A stretch of 64,000 nucleotides of DNA from Vanilla planifolia (lineage: Eukaryota > Streptophyta > Magnoliopsida > Asparagales > Orchidaceae), in assembly GCA_023846275.1 (NCBI GenBank), contig CM043872.1, positions 26,526,670-26,590,669 of the forward strand. Reading direction: 5' to 3'. Under the pieces are notes generated by a model. The model was not told the DNA's origin. It saw only the letters and a list, made by a program, of their open reading frames with translations, and did not search any database. The position numbers and the translations under genes were made by a program. Below are positions 49,809 through 62,171 of this stretch, piece by piece (positions within the stretch are counted from its first letter, which is position 1; the number at the start of each line of letters is the position of its first letter).

Positions 49809-50474
49809 ACATAATATATCTAGTCTAGCACTAGTTTGTTCTCCTTGTTCACGGACACATATCTAGATCATACTTGCCATCAACATTTATGTACTAAACA
49901 AACAACTCAACTACTAAAATAAAGCATCATTAACTAAATAAGTTTAAGGTACCATCAAGCAACTGAAAAACAGAACAACACACTAATTAGCAGTGAATAT
50001 CATTTATGCTGCAATTACTATACATATAAACAAGCACAACTTAGTAAATCAACCAAAATAATCCCCAAAACACGGAATATAAGAAGCCATAATCAAAAGA
50101 GACAGAGTCTTTTAATGCCAAAGAGGATCATGCATATAAAAACCGACAAGATTAAAAAGATCACCCAATAAAGTGAGCGCGGGAGTAGTCAGCATGTCAT
50201 ATGAAGACTAAAAAGGGATCAAAAGCACCAAAAAAATCGGATTTTCACTTGAAGTAAATCGAAAGATTAGGAATTAAGTTCACGTATGGTACGGACGGGA
50301 ACCAGTTGCCTCCCAGAGCTGCACCTCGCCCACTTCGTAACAGACCTCCTTCTGGACGTTGACCACAATAAGGTGGTCTCCGTCCCGCACTACGTTCTCT
50401 ACCGCCCACCTCAACGCCTGCCTGCTGCACGGAGAGAAGTCCATTGCCACCCCTACTCTCCGATCTGCGGCCAT
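36356..50474 (-). CDS. Universal stress protein (USP-A domain), 4 exons with a 13 kb first intron
   Basis: Exons are 50297-50474, 37230-37339, 37039-37157 and 36356-36443 (minus strand), giving 495 nt and 164 aa. Exon 1 begins MAADRRVGVAMDFSPCSRQA and ends in phase 1 (TTCCC|GTCCG). Exon 2 resumes after TTGCAG and restores the family sequence GSPFIPLSDISDP, then MKKYGVKPDAETLD. Exon 3 gives VVLIKIYWGDPREK and IIGNRGLGKLKR; exon 4 gives VFMGSVSNHVV...CPITVVK. The ATP-binding signature G-2X-G-9X-G-S is intact: G126, G129, G139, S140. Plant USPs of this size are small, soluble, nucleotide-binding proteins linked to stress responses; the specific role is unknown. The gene is complete and all splice sites are GT-AG. 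The odd feature is intron 1 (37340-50296, about 12.96 kb) for a 0.5 kb coding sequence. Joining across that intron rests on phase and family continuity. Confidence 0.9.
37784..38113 (-). other. Unidentified 109-codon coding-like frame
   Basis: An open frame with balanced amino-acid use (for example HLAPFLGIEPEQPEHRLLEI), not the low-complexity look of random AT-rich frames. I do not recognise the family. It may be an exon of a dead element inside the USP intron; it has no upstream TATA or partner exon that I can identify. A shorter overlapping plus-strand frame (37953-38258) also exists. Confidence 0.25.
38528..39016 (+). pseudogene. Unidentified degraded coding-like region (part 1)
   Basis: Two frames (38528-38770 and 38792-39016) give hydrophilic protein with charged, coiled-coil-like character at the end (KFEEQQRKEMEVFRSSLEKM). 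Base composition is clearly less AT-rich than its surroundings. Coding-like composition continues with interruptions to about 39500. It resembles a gag-like or regulatory protein of a mobile element in general character, but no diagnostic motif is present. Confidence 0.3.
40570..41180 (+). pseudogene. Unidentified degraded coding-like region (part 2)
   Basis: A frame starting near 40570 reads IDFPQEIELVTKHENAFAIP then DDIVKEYLADLFNGEGPIKP, stop, and continues FKPNANADNAVWIIESN. A second frame at 40986-41183 follows. The composition suggests decayed coding sequence, with stops and frameshifts. The family is not recognised. Confidence 0.3.
42590..43215 (+). repeat. Diverged tandem repeat, unit 71-78 bp, about eight copies
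   Basis: The anchor (A/G)TTGAATTATTTT or a variant recurs at about 42668, 42741, 42812, 42889, 42967, 43039, 43112 and 43188, a spacing of 71-78 bp. Each unit shares CCTTTGT.(A/G)TTGAATTATTTT, then A..GA..CTTG..(A)ACC, then CA.GTTGGC..A. Copies are strongly diverged, so the array is old. Confidence 0.7.
46049..46838 (-). mobile_element. LTR-like unit next to the gypsy pol remnant
   Basis: On the minus strand the block starts TGTAATATCCCAAAAATT (46838) and ends GGAAATTGTCACA (46049), that is TG...CA termini and about 790 bp. It lies just downstream of the minus-strand gypsy integrase remnant, where a 3' LTR is expected. The flanking five bases differ (CCAAT and ATAAC), and no polypurine tract is evident, so the call is tentative. 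Confidence 0.3.
46990..49140 (-). mobile_element. Degenerate Ty3-gypsy pol (RT, RNase H, integrase)
   Basis: Minus-strand frames give pol signatures in the correct order. At 49115-48764 there is a reverse transcriptase remnant with KTNGRWRM and DFETVYCIVMPSRLYN (compare KPNGKWRM and the Y.Y.VMPFGLKNA block). At 48301-48113 is RNase H-like sequence, ESRYFSLENLVLTPMMSSRR then LQPYFQVHEIIVM, as in Tat/Retand-type elements. At 47170-47040 is the integrase segment IVWGMDFLYSFPLQ...YLLILVNYFVKWV (compare WGMDIVGP...YFTKWVEA). Many stops and frameshifts show the copy is inactive. A possible 5' LTR was not identified. Confidence 0.7.
49715..49803. repeat. CA-rich microsatellite
   Basis: Interrupted ACAC/CACG tract ending in a pure (CA) run at about 49775-49803. 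Confidence 0.95.
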
Positions 50475-50623
50475 CGCCTACCTTGACTTCCTCCGACAAC
50501 AGAGATGCACCGCGTATAGAGACAGCGAGTGGCGATAAAGAATGAAGCATGAGTGGGAATAAAGAATAATAAAAGATGCCGAGCCAAGAGTCGTGACTGT
50601 CCACATCAATAAGTCAATTTGCA

Positions 50624-50632
50624 TTTTTTATA
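50624..50632 (-). promoter_or_regulatory. TATA box of the USP gene
   Basis: The minus strand reads TATAAAAAA about 150 nt upstream of the USP ATG at 50474. The leader between them is of mixed composition. Confidence 0.5.
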
Positions 50633-53600
50633 GAGAAGTATTAACTTTCTTTGGTATAAACTGTCACATGGAAGCAAATATATCAAACATTTTGGCTAAA
50701 ATGGGCCTTTTTAAAAGCATTTTTTAATAAGATAAAAAATATCAATAATATATTAAACAAATTTACTAATTTTTTTCATCATTCTCTTTGATCAAGCAAG
50801 AAAGCTACTTCTATAATAATAGATGTAAATTTTTATTGTTAGCTAAAAAGAAAGAATGACAATTGAAATAATTTTAAATTATATAGTACATAAAGAATGA
50901 TTTTTTTGTATGTTGTAAAGTTTAATAAGAAGATACTTTGGGCATTTGTGTTTCAAAATTTACATATTAATGAAAAGATTGAGTTGCAATTATGATATTA
51001 CAGATGAAATGAATGCTAAGACAATAGTTGAAGGAATACTTTATGATCATAGAGATGTTATAATTGAATATTGTATAGTCTTATCATATGATTTATTTAT
51101 TTTCTATTATAATTAATCTCTTATTCTTGTGGTTGATTAAGATTATGTTATTTTAGGGGTTAGCATTAATTATTGTGCACAACCAATTATGTAGATATAA
51201 TGAACCAAAATATAATAAATAACATATACAATTAATTGTAAATAGTCATGAGCGAATATTCTTTCGAAGAAGATTTTTTTTTTTAAAATTAGCTATTATT
51301 TTCTTAGCATTAGCGATATAACTAATGAGCATTATTTTTTATAACTAAAACTCAAATTTAGAAAATTTGATGTTTAAGTTTTTATCTTATAAGATTTATA
51401 ACACTATTTATAAATAGATAACATGTTTTTCTACAAATTTTGAAAAAATCAAAATATCATCATCAATAAATATAATAATTAATTGATCTAAATATTTCTT
51501 AAAAAGTTTATTCATTTTATCCATAAAAAAGTTGAAAAACATTCCTTAATCAAAAAAGTAAAAGTAATATTCATATTTTGCTTTAAAAGTGGTCTTAGAA
51601 ATATACTCTATCTTAATTCTTAATTGATAATAATTAAAATTTAAATCAATTTTAAAAACATATTATTACATCTTGAAGTTAATAAAATTAATCATCAATT
51701 CTAAGTAAATTATGTTTATTCTTAATGGCACTCTTGTTGATTTATCTAATATCTCGTAATTATGTAATTTGATTTTTTATAATTATGTTAGTATCATCCT
51801 ATATAGAGTTTCAACACATGGGATTAACTAAATTTTAGATTATATCTTTCTTGTTATATATAACTTTATTAAATATTTTAGAAAATTATCTAGGTATTCT
51901 CTGAATGCTAATACTTTTGATGGTTGAATTTTTTTTATATCCACGACAGATACCCAATGTAATGCAGGATAATATACTAAAACTTATTTTAGCTCATAGA
52001 CAAATCGAGATTACTAAAGTTCAAGCAATATATCCATAAAAGGGCTGACCCAAATGTATTATAGGTTTATAATTAAAAATCCTAGGATCGTCGAATAAGA
52101 ACTTTCTTAGAAGTCAAAAACTTGCATTGATTTTTAACATAAGAGATCTCAACTTAATAGAAAAGTGGTTTGAATAATACATACTCACATTGGTGATAAA
52201 GTGATAAGGAACACACACAAACAGATATATATATCAAACAAGAAATCACACTATCATATGCACAAACTAAAAAATTAGATGAGATGATTAAATTTTTTGA
52301 AATATGAAATAAAGTAACTAAAAATTTTCTTAATGATTTGATTTCTTTATCGAGCATTTTACTCTTTTTCTTAGGACACCTCTGAAATCAACTGTTGGAT
52401 TGTTTGCACATAACACGTTCGTATTACACAAAGTTGATAGTAACACTTCATTATTTCATTCAAAAAAATTCATCCCTTATAAAATATTAAGTATTCTTAT
52501 TTATAGAGATCTCAATGATATAATAATAATTTGTTAACCTAAGAATACAAAATGATATTTTTTTAATATTATGAGACATTTTTGTAACTCAAAAGAGCAT
52601 TTTAAAAATTCAAAATTCATCACAAATTATAAAAAAAATATTTAAATTATGTTAAAAAAAATAAAAAAGCTGACTTAAAAATTACAAAATTAATTGAATT
52701 AAGTAGTTTCTAAACAAATATGTATGTTTTGGATAATAACGAAAAGCAACGAGGTGGCGAGTAGTGTAGTTGGCACTACACGGATAGAGAGGCATTGACT
52801 CTTCAGGTCCATTTTCTGGTAAGTGCAAGTTAGAGAGAATTAGCACGAGTTTATAGTTCGGGGCATTCATGGATCGGGTTAACATGTAGGTTACCAAGTT
52901 TGGAGTAAGTGCGATTTAAGTAGATGCGAGATGAATGAGCAACAACTACAACTGTTGACGATGGGGATAATGACAACAATTAATGACAAAAATAGCCAAA
53001 AACTTAATTTTAAGCCATTTTATAGGCAATTTTCAATCAAATTTTACACTGGTAGAATTACAAGACTACCAAATTTGCACTAAATTTAAAGTTAAAAATA
53101 TCTAAAAAGTTGTCAATTATTTTTCAAATAATTTGAACTAAAGTGTAGATACAAATAACTTGATGAACTAATAAAAACAAACTAAAATATGTAATAAACA
53201 AAGGTTAGTTATAATTGACCTCTATAATAATAATAATAGTCTAATGAGAAGTAAAGGAGTTAGACATGACTTCAAGTCTAAATAAGACTAGTGCATCTCA
53301 AAGTAGAATCTCTACGTGATATACTATATGCTACTATGTCAAAATAACATTCGCGTCTCTTATTTAGCAATTTCTATTTCTATAACATTGATATAATAAA
53401 AATTATTATTTAATAAAATAAAGTAATCTCACATCTCTTATAGAACAAATTTTTATTCACTTTTTATAATAATCTATTTTAATTTGATGATAATATAACC
53501 AATCCATACTCAATATTTGATCAAATTTTATTATTGATAAAATATTTAACAAAACAAAGAATTTTTTTTCTTAATTTTTAACCTATTTAATAAATATATC

Positions 53601-55689
53601 TAATAACCTATATCTATGTAGAGTAATATAACATTATTTTTTAATTTATTGTAAAGGTTTAATTAGTTAGAATTAATAGAAGAAGATTAAGCTAAGGGTT
53701 AAAAATTATAAAAGTAAATTTAAAAAGTTAATGCATAAAAAAATTAATTTTAAATTGGTTTTGAATGAAGTACTAAGATTCTAGGATAAGTTATATGAAC
53801 CTAAGCATCAATAACTTCAAAAACTATAAAGAAAGAAGCATATAATTCAAATTTATTTATCCATATCCATAATAAATACCAAACAATCTTCATATCTCTT
53901 ATTTAACAATTTATATTTCTTCAACATAGACATAATAAGAATTTTTTTTATCATTGAGCAAAATAAATTAATCTTGCTTCTCTTGGAATATGAAATTTTG
54001 CTTTCTAATGGAGTGAATTAATATAATAATTTTTATATGACATCTCATAAAAAGTGTCAATTTTTTATATGTTGGATTCATAAAATGATTATATCTTTAA
54101 ATATAGCTCACTAAATGAGTCATTTGATGTTTATTTCATCATAAATATAGTTAATTTGCATTTAATGCAAATTTTTATGTGAAAAGAAATGACTAAAAAT
54201 TAATAATTAATTTTTTTATTAAAAAATGAAAAAGGCAAATTATTTTTTTTTTCTAGATTATTCTTGAGCTAGCGATGCCATAAACCTTTTTCCTTCTTTG
54301 GCAAAAGGGGAAAAAAAGGGAAAGGGAGGGGTTTGCCAACTCTAGCTTGCAAGAAAAGGGGGTTAACCTTCATTTTTCTTCAAATTTTCACTTGAGTCCA
54401 TCTATTTTGCCTTAGGAGTTGTTATGAAGTGATTTTTGAAATTTCTTACATAATTTAAGGCTAACAACTAGCTTTTTGTGCATTTAAGCTATGCCATCAA
54501 TAATCTTTTATTTAAAGGCTTATGTTTTAGTTAAGGAAGCTTTAAAGGCCATTTTTATTTCTTAATTACCTGAAGGCTTGACCAAAAATGAACGAAGGAA
54601 TCTTCAAAGTTTTAGCTAAAAGTTGCAAGTTGTGGGTGGAATTGTTTAATTAAAGTGCTAATGAAACTTAACAAAGTAAAATATAAATTTCTTTTTTAAT
54701 TTTTGTTTTCAACTTGGTCAAATTATAATAAGAAGTTTGGACTTAAGCTTGGGACTGATAAAGGTGTTTATATTTATGCTGCCAAAGATGGAAATTGAAG
54801 AGATTTTGAGATTATGAATTGCAACGTTAAAGTAAGACTATATTCACACTAGTTTATTTTGATAATATTTTTTCTGATATGAAGATCAATAATGTTATAA
54901 AGATATTTTATTTTCTATGTAGAGATATTTGAAATTGTCTTTAAGGTGAAAAAGAGCATAAGGATTAAGGAAACTGTGCGATTGAGTAAAGATTATGTTT
55001 TGAAATGAAGAAGAAAATTTTGGTAAGTGATTTCTAAATTTTTATATTATTATTTGAATTAGTATTGAGCAACAATAGAGTGGTAGCTATTTTAAATTAA
55101 GAGTTTAATCTTCTATTTACATGTCACTAAAAGAAAAAAAACTAATGTAAGAAATAATTCAAGAAAAATAGGCATATAAATTTGAATAATTATAATGTAA
55201 ATATAATACTATTTTATCCTTAAGTATTTTATATAATAGCATGATATCAATTTCTTTATGCATCATGCTTTGCATCATTATTTGCTTGAGATATGATGAA
55301 TATAAGTATAAAAAGATAAGACAATTGAATGATTTAGTGGTATTAGTAATATAAAATTTAAGAAATAAATATGATAGAGAAAAGAAAAAATAAATGAGAA
55401 ATAAAAAAAAAGATAAATTTTTATGACATAAGACCATATAAGAACTTGATATGATTTTAGTTATAGGAATCTTATTATAATGATTATACTAGTGATTATA
55501 TTGATTTATCATGAACATACTATTATTAAAATATTTAGTAATAGAATGAATATATCTTATCTTATGGCATTATCTTTAGTTGTTATGCTTCATTATCGTT
55601 ATAGATTGAGAACTAGTGAAGATGATATAATAATGTGATACGATATGATATCATTAACTTCTAACCTCATATGGTATGAGATAAGACCA

Positions 55690-55900
55690 ATATATTGTGT
55701 GTTTAATGCAAACATGATATGTGATGAGATCTACTCTGATGTAAATATGACATGAGATAATATCTATATATTGTGTGTTTGATGTAAACATGATGTGATA
55801 TGCCTATAGTTAGAGATATATATGAGATGATGTGATGTGAGATGATATGTGATATACTAATTATGTGTTTGTTGTATACTTGATATGAGATAAGATAGGT
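55690..55900. repeat. Degenerate repeats of about 80-90 bp
   Basis: TATATTGTGTGTTTAATGCA at about 55691 recurs as TATATTGTGTGTTTGATGTA at about 55768 and more weakly near 55861 (ATGTGTTTGTTGTATAC). Each is followed by ATGATRTGAT/GAGAT words. Confidence 0.5.
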
Positions 55901-56553
55901 TCTCATGACATTAGAATAATAATAATTTAAGAAATACTTAGGTACTTAAGATAATTATGAGAGATATAAGATAAATGAAAAATAACATTTAAAAACTAAG
56001 AAAATACTAGAATCAAAAGTTAGAATAAAAGCATATATAAAGATTGGATTACAAACAACTTAATAAAAAATAGTTGATAGAGAGATGTATAAGCATAACA
56101 TAACCTGAAGTTGCATATATTCATCCCTTTATGTGCTGATTATTTTATATATTTTTTACATTAATCACATACTCTTATATTTTCAAACTTCCTTTTATAT
56201 GTCAATGCCATGATTATGTTATATTATTTTATATATTTTCATATGATGATTATGAGCTTTTACATGTTCATATTATTTTATATACACATACACATAGATG
56301 TTCAAGTTTTATTATTGTTTATTATTTTCTTTTATAGTCTATTTTGTTATGATATTTAGATAATAATTTACTTGTTGGCTTTTTAAGATCATTACATATT
56401 TATATTACAAGTCAAGACCCAAAAATATCAAAAAATAAGAAATCATTACTGCACCTCAAGTTTGATTTCACATTTTTTCAGGAGATTTGTGATATTTTTT
56501 TTTTGATACTATTTATGTATTTTAAAAGACATATGGATGATTGTATCTATGAC

Positions 56554-56556
<3 letters not shown>

Positions 56557-56594
<38 letters not shown>

Positions 56595-56595
56595 G
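56557..56595. repeat. (AC)n(AT)n microsatellite
   Basis: About 15 AC units followed by a short AT tract. Confidence 0.95.
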
Positions 56596-57141
56596 TCTTT
56601 AAAATGCATAGCTTAATCCACAAGTTCTAATGCTCCATGAATTAATTGTGATGTTATGGATTTTGTTATAAATGATAGTACTGGCAACTATGATATCTTT
56701 TAGAGATGGATTATTTAGTTATGTGGGATGCATTATGGACTTGATCTTTGTTGAGATTGCATTTGAGATATTTATTATTATGATAGTTATATGCCTTTGA
56801 TTATTATTAGTTGTAAACTTATATAAAAAGAACTACCAACTTCAGAAAAAATTTTGTTTATTTGATTTTGAAGTATAAAATTTTCTTAGATTGAATTTAA
56901 TGAATAAAGTATTTAAACATGGATAGGAGTAGGTCTTATCATCATTCCTAACTTGGTTAGTTCATTAGTTTTCTATAATAATGTTTAAACTTTGATTTTT
57001 CTAATCCTAAAGTTATTAGAGTTAAAAATTAAAATGAGATGTCATGTGTGGGGTGACATGCGATAAAGTAAGAAGAGATCCCTTAAAAAATTGATTGATT
57101 TAGAATAATGTCTTACCAAATAAAGATTGAGATGTATAGTA

Positions 57142-57152
57142 TGATATCAGAG
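57142..57152 (+). other. Retrotransposon primer-binding-site-like sequence
   Basis: TGATATCAGAG differs by one base from TGGTATCAGAG, the usual complement of initiator tRNA-Met used by plant retrotransposons. It implies that an old LTR ends just upstream (near 57130), but LTR borders are not clear. Confidence 0.3.
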
Positions 57153-57699
57153 TTGACATCATTTAATTTGATGTGGTTCAATGATGAACTAAGTAGAAAT
57201 TAGTAGGTATGTAATAATTGATCAGTTAGATAAGAATAGTAAAAGGACTATGATGAACATCCAAAGTATGGAGGCCAAATTAAGTAAGAAGATGAAAGGA
57301 TCAATATTTAAAGTATGGTGGTTAGGGGGTGAATAGTTCTATATCAACTATAAGAAGGAAGATCATGAATGGTATAAATAAAATCATAATTCTTGAAATA
57401 GTGAGGTACCTTTTGGGGGTAACTTAGACTTGGATCTCATTAAAACTTCATGATTAAATATGTTAGAATTGGAGTAATTTTGGGATGAGTGACCAAGTAA
57501 GAAAGGACCCCTTGGATAAGAATAAAATACAATTTGTTCAAGATAAATAAAATGCAGTGCTTTATAATTAAATAAAATTATAATAATTAAACTCTATATG
57601 CATAACATACTTATAATGACATTAGTGGACAACAAGATTTTCTACTAAGTAATAGAATATACTTGAGCTTGACTACCTCTAACAACTACACCACCTTTA

Positions 57700-60600
57700 G
57701 TATTTCCACTTGATGATACAAAAGATATATTTCTCTATCTTTGTTTAAAATACTTTTGCTAACAATCATAAATGAGCTACCAATTTCACCACAATGGGAT
57801 AATATTTATAAATATATCCTAATTCTTTAGTTAGTTTTGACCTACACTCATTCTTATGACATTTATAACATTTTTTTTACATTTGCTAATCCCATTGCAT
57901 CTAAAACTAGCTTTATTACTACTAGGATCTTCTCAAGATTTGAATTTCTTAAAACTAGCTCTATTGAAATTACCACCACTAGAACTACTAAAATCACTTT
58001 TTATCTTACAAATATGCTTTTGAAATTTTGGGATTCAAATTTTTGCTTACCAACTTCCATTCTTAATTGCATAGCACTCTACTTTAGTTATATAATTATT
58101 GTAGGTTCTACTAATTATATGTAATCTATAATTCTTATTAAACCATAGGTTGTGCACCATTTGTTTGATGAGCACAAAGTCATTATGTTATTATTTTTAA
58201 TACTTTTCTTTGAATGTGTTTTGGATCATACATCTCGAGATTAAATATGGATTAATCAATTAGAGATGTTGATCAAATGCTTCATGAAACAATCTACTTT
58301 GAAAGATATGTCAACGAGTGTTGATGAATTTGCTCAAGTTTTGCCTAACTTTTAAATTTTAAGGCCAATCAAGCTTCTTCTTATGGGATGGCTAAACTAC
58401 TTAGATGCCTTCATCTACATATTATTTATGGTTAGTTTATGAAGCCTTTCTTTTAAATACTTATGTGACATAATAAGGCTTATATTATATGCATTTATTT
58501 ATTAAACATCATTTTGTGTTCTTATGATCAATAGAATTACATAAGGATTTATTAAATATCACTTTATGCTATTTTAAGTCTTACACAAGTCTTAGTTTTG
58601 AAAAATCTAATTTGAAATATGTAAATTCAAGTCATGATCTTCACTGCCTAATGGTTATATGATATGATGATCAGTATCTTGGATAATATTTTTTTACTTA
58701 TATTTACATATGATAGTAAACTGGTGTTGAGATAGTTCAAGTATGATATATTTATCATAAAGATGTGATAGTTGGTTAAATTATTTGAGTATGCAAAGTT
58801 GTTTGTATAAGGTATCATCTTATATGAATGTTATCTAATCTCTGAGAGTGGAGTTTACACTTGCATCATCTGAGTACAATGCCTATTTTGTACAAATACA
58901 TAGCTTACTTCTTCTCAAAATTTGAGTTGTGTATGGTTTTGACTTGTATGATTTTATATTTCATATTATTACATTCAAATTTTATATATCATGTAGTATA
59001 AAATTTGTGTCATAACTATACGTTCATTAATAGACATGCTTAATCAACCAGACAACACGAGAGTATCTATGTTGTAACTATATATTTATTAATAGATCCA
59101 ATTACTACATTGCAAAGTATAATATTATATCATATAAGTATATGAACCAATATATAAAATTATCATGTATAAGGATGATTATTGTATCATAGGAGTATAT
59201 TCATCACTCAATATATATTACATATATAGGGTGATATGTGTTAAAATATTAATTTATATATTTTTTTATTCTTGTTTGACATACTATAATGAAAATAATA
59301 TTATATTAATAAGCTCAGTTGTTAATAATTTTTGTCAACATATGAGAATGATTTAAAACCAAAATAATATATCATGTTTTGTAAATGATCACTGTCATAT
59401 AAATATGATAATGTATATTATATGAGTACAATCCATATTCTAGTTTATAATTTGTATCACACAAGAATTCTTAGTGTAAGATTACAGTGTACGACATTTT
59501 CTTGAGACTTCAATTTTTATGAAAATATGTATCGTATGATAACGATTTACTTTTAGTCTCGTATAATCAATATCAAAACTTAAGTATTATTTATTATATT
59601 AGAGTCATTCAATACGAGTCATCTCATATTTATATAATATATTATTTTAAACATGTCAAAACTAGTTGATCAGTACTATGAGCTTCTCATATAATATATC
59701 ATATTATATGATAATGTATCATACAATATTATCATGAGAGCTCAAAATTTAGTTGTGTAAGATTTTGTTCTATTTTATATTGTATAATATCATCATTGTA
59801 TTTGTGTAATTCATTTGCACTAACAAAAATGAACTAATTGAAACACATTAATAAAAATGACCACTATGTGTATCTTTGATGTGTTAGTACAATTTGAATA
59901 ATGAGAGCGTAATGACTAGTTCAATATTTTTAAGAATGGGATTTTAGCCATTATAACTTCTTAATTTATATCTATTTCACTCTCTTATATAAATTGATAT
60001 AGAATATAATACGAAAATGGTTGGATGCTTCATCGTGCTATACATAATCATTCTAATTACATAACAACATTCTTGACATGCTATTAGAGAACTAGATTCA
60101 TTTGCAACATATTTTTAGGTGTAGTTTGTGTTTTATTTCTACTTTTATCATAATGTTAATATTTTATTCTATTCATTTGCATCATATTTTGTATCATTTT
60201 TTATCTCAAATGATTGAGGTATAAGTTTATGTACAAACTATTAAAGTGTTGGGTCGATAGAGCTTTGCTAGTCAAGTTGATTTGCTATTATTATGAGGGT
60301 TTTGTCCTACTTGCCTATTAAGAAAAAGGTATTATCAAAGTGAAAGTTTAGTTAGGTCAACTAGAGGTAAATGTAGACAAAGGTTTTTGTAAAACTACTT
60401 AAAAATCTCATGTGTCCTTTTTTACATTTGCATTACTTGCTTTAATTACTTTATTATTAATAGTACTTTATAAAAAACAATATTACTACAAAAGAATTTG
60501 GAAAAGCTAATTAACATTTTGTAAAACTGGATATAATAACTATAAAGATAAACAAGTCTCTGTTACAAAAAGAATTTATGTTTGTTGATTTTAATTTAAG

Positions 60601-61540
60601 ATTATGTAAAGATATCTTTTGTGAAATTACTTGTGATTCATTATTACTTAATTCTTTGTAATTATGAAGTAACTTGAATTATAAAATTTAGCTTGAGTTG
60701 GTTGAAATCGATTTGAGAAAGCAAAAGATTTCTATTGTTATTTTATTTTGTGTTTTTAATTGAGTTGGGTTATATTATCTCTAGCTTGAATTTGAATTGG
60801 GTAAAAATATGTGATATATTGAATTAGCTTAAAAAATATTTTAACTTATTTTTTTTTTAAATCAACCTAAATTTTATATTTTTCTAATTCATCATGTATC
60901 TTGTTGGCATCACATGCTCTTATGTTTTTTTATAGTTCTTACTATTATTAAAGTTGCTCGAATTTCATCCCATAATCCCTACGGAGAATATAACACTTTT
61001 ATTTTCTAGGGTTTGGTATATATCTTACAAAATAGATGAATTTATGTTCATAAGTTGTCACAGTTGTTCCACCATGCATAAAGCAATTCAACTCTTCTCT
61101 TATTTTCACTCTAACATTTGAATAAACCATCTTTTCAATTCCTTTGTGAATTCTTCCCATAATATCTCCATAATATATATGCCTAAAAATTGAATTATCT
61201 TATGGAGCTCCAACATAAGCTTGTTGCATCCTTTAATTTGATAACTGCCAAGACAACTTTGTTATATTATGGATGTGACATGCTCTAAAAAATCATTGCC
61301 ATTTATTTTATCTAGTTTTTTTGGCATCATAGTTACTCCTCTCCTACAAAAATATAAAGGATGCATTTGATGAAATTGATCCACCTCTTTATTTATTATT
61401 GATCTTATAGCTTGACTATTAATAGCCTCAACTAACTACATTAAAGGAATTAAAGTTTGTGCTAATTCATGTTAAGTATTCCCTTGTTGCTCATTTTCTT
61501 TCCCTTTGTCCATGTTATCAGACTCAAATCTATCCATTTT
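57700..61540 (-). mobile_element. Degenerate Ty3-gypsy (chromovirus-like) gag, split or rearranged
   Basis: On the minus strand, 61540-60880 reads as broken gag: MDRFESDNMDKGKENEQQGN, then FHQMHPLYFCRRG (compare F.KMHPP.F.GG), and TVTTYEHKFIYFVRYIPN (compare MTV.EYE.KF.ELSRYAP). At about 58000-57760 there are zinc-knuckle-like pieces, KCYKCHKNEC and HCGEIGS. The intervening 58.0-60.9 kb is AT-rich with no recognisable domain, so the parts may belong to one rearranged element or to two. All frames are broken. Confidence 0.45.
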
Positions 61541-62113
61541 TTTTATTCAATTACAATCTTGTAGCCTAAAATTTCTATGTATAATTACTTATAAAAAAGT
61601 ATAAGATATATAATGATGCAAATGTATATATTGTGCTAGTGTCCTTACTCACATATCCCATCTAACTTAAAGCCAAAGTTTTAATTCCACTCTATTATAG
61701 TCTCATATAACCAATCTATAACAACTAATAATAATAAAATATTAAATATAGTAATTAAAGATATAATGATACACAAAATCTTATGTAGAGACTTGACATT
61801 AATATAATCCCAATTTCAAATACAATTCATTAAAGTAACCCAAAATAAAGCCATCTATAATTGAAAGTGTGAATAAAATATCTCTAACATAAAATGTATG
61901 TAAAAATATATATAATAACTTATAAGGTATTATATACTAAAAACAGATAGCATATGCGAGTAATATACACATAATTACCTATTGATCAAATCTAGAAGTA
62001 GGATCCTCATCCATAATCTCATAGTTCTCATTTTGATGTATAGTCAATGTATAACTCATGATACAAATACTAATAAGACTATAGAACTAAATAGATAAAT
62101 CAATATGATAACA

Positions 62114-62114
<1 letters not shown>

Positions 62115-62168
<54 letters not shown>
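62115..62168. repeat. (TA)27 microsatellite
   Basis: Pure TA tract of 54 bp. Confidence 0.95.

Positions 62169-62171
<3 letters not shown>

Larger units (their letters stand above)
37340..50296 (-). other. USP gene intron 1 (about 13 kb)
   Basis: Contents from low to high coordinate: unidentified coding-like frames (37784-38113, 38528-39016, about 40570-41180), a diverged tandem repeat (42590-43215), an LTR-like unit (46049-46838), a decayed Ty3-gypsy pol on the minus strand (46990-49140) and a CA microsatellite (49715-49803). The stretches 39.5-40.5, 41.2-42.5 and 43.3-46.0 kb are AT-rich with nothing I can name. Confidence 0.75.
50640..57130. other. AT-rich intergenic region
   Basis: About 6.5 kb with very high AT content and no supported gene. 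It contains a diverged direct repeat pair (53340-53460 and 53880-53995), ATGATGTGATATGAGAT-rich repeats (55690-55900) and an AC/AT microsatellite (56557-56595). Short frames here have low-complexity composition. Confidence 0.6.

Noticed and set aside
50245..50604. 119-codon minus-strand frame overlapping USP exon 1
   Set aside because: It is in another frame of the same exon; the frame at 50297-50474 carries the unmistakable USP N-terminus.
57837..58124. 95-codon plus-strand frame
   Set aside because: Low-complexity Thr/Ile-rich; the minus strand of the same region carries zinc-knuckle-like gag fragments, a better explanation.
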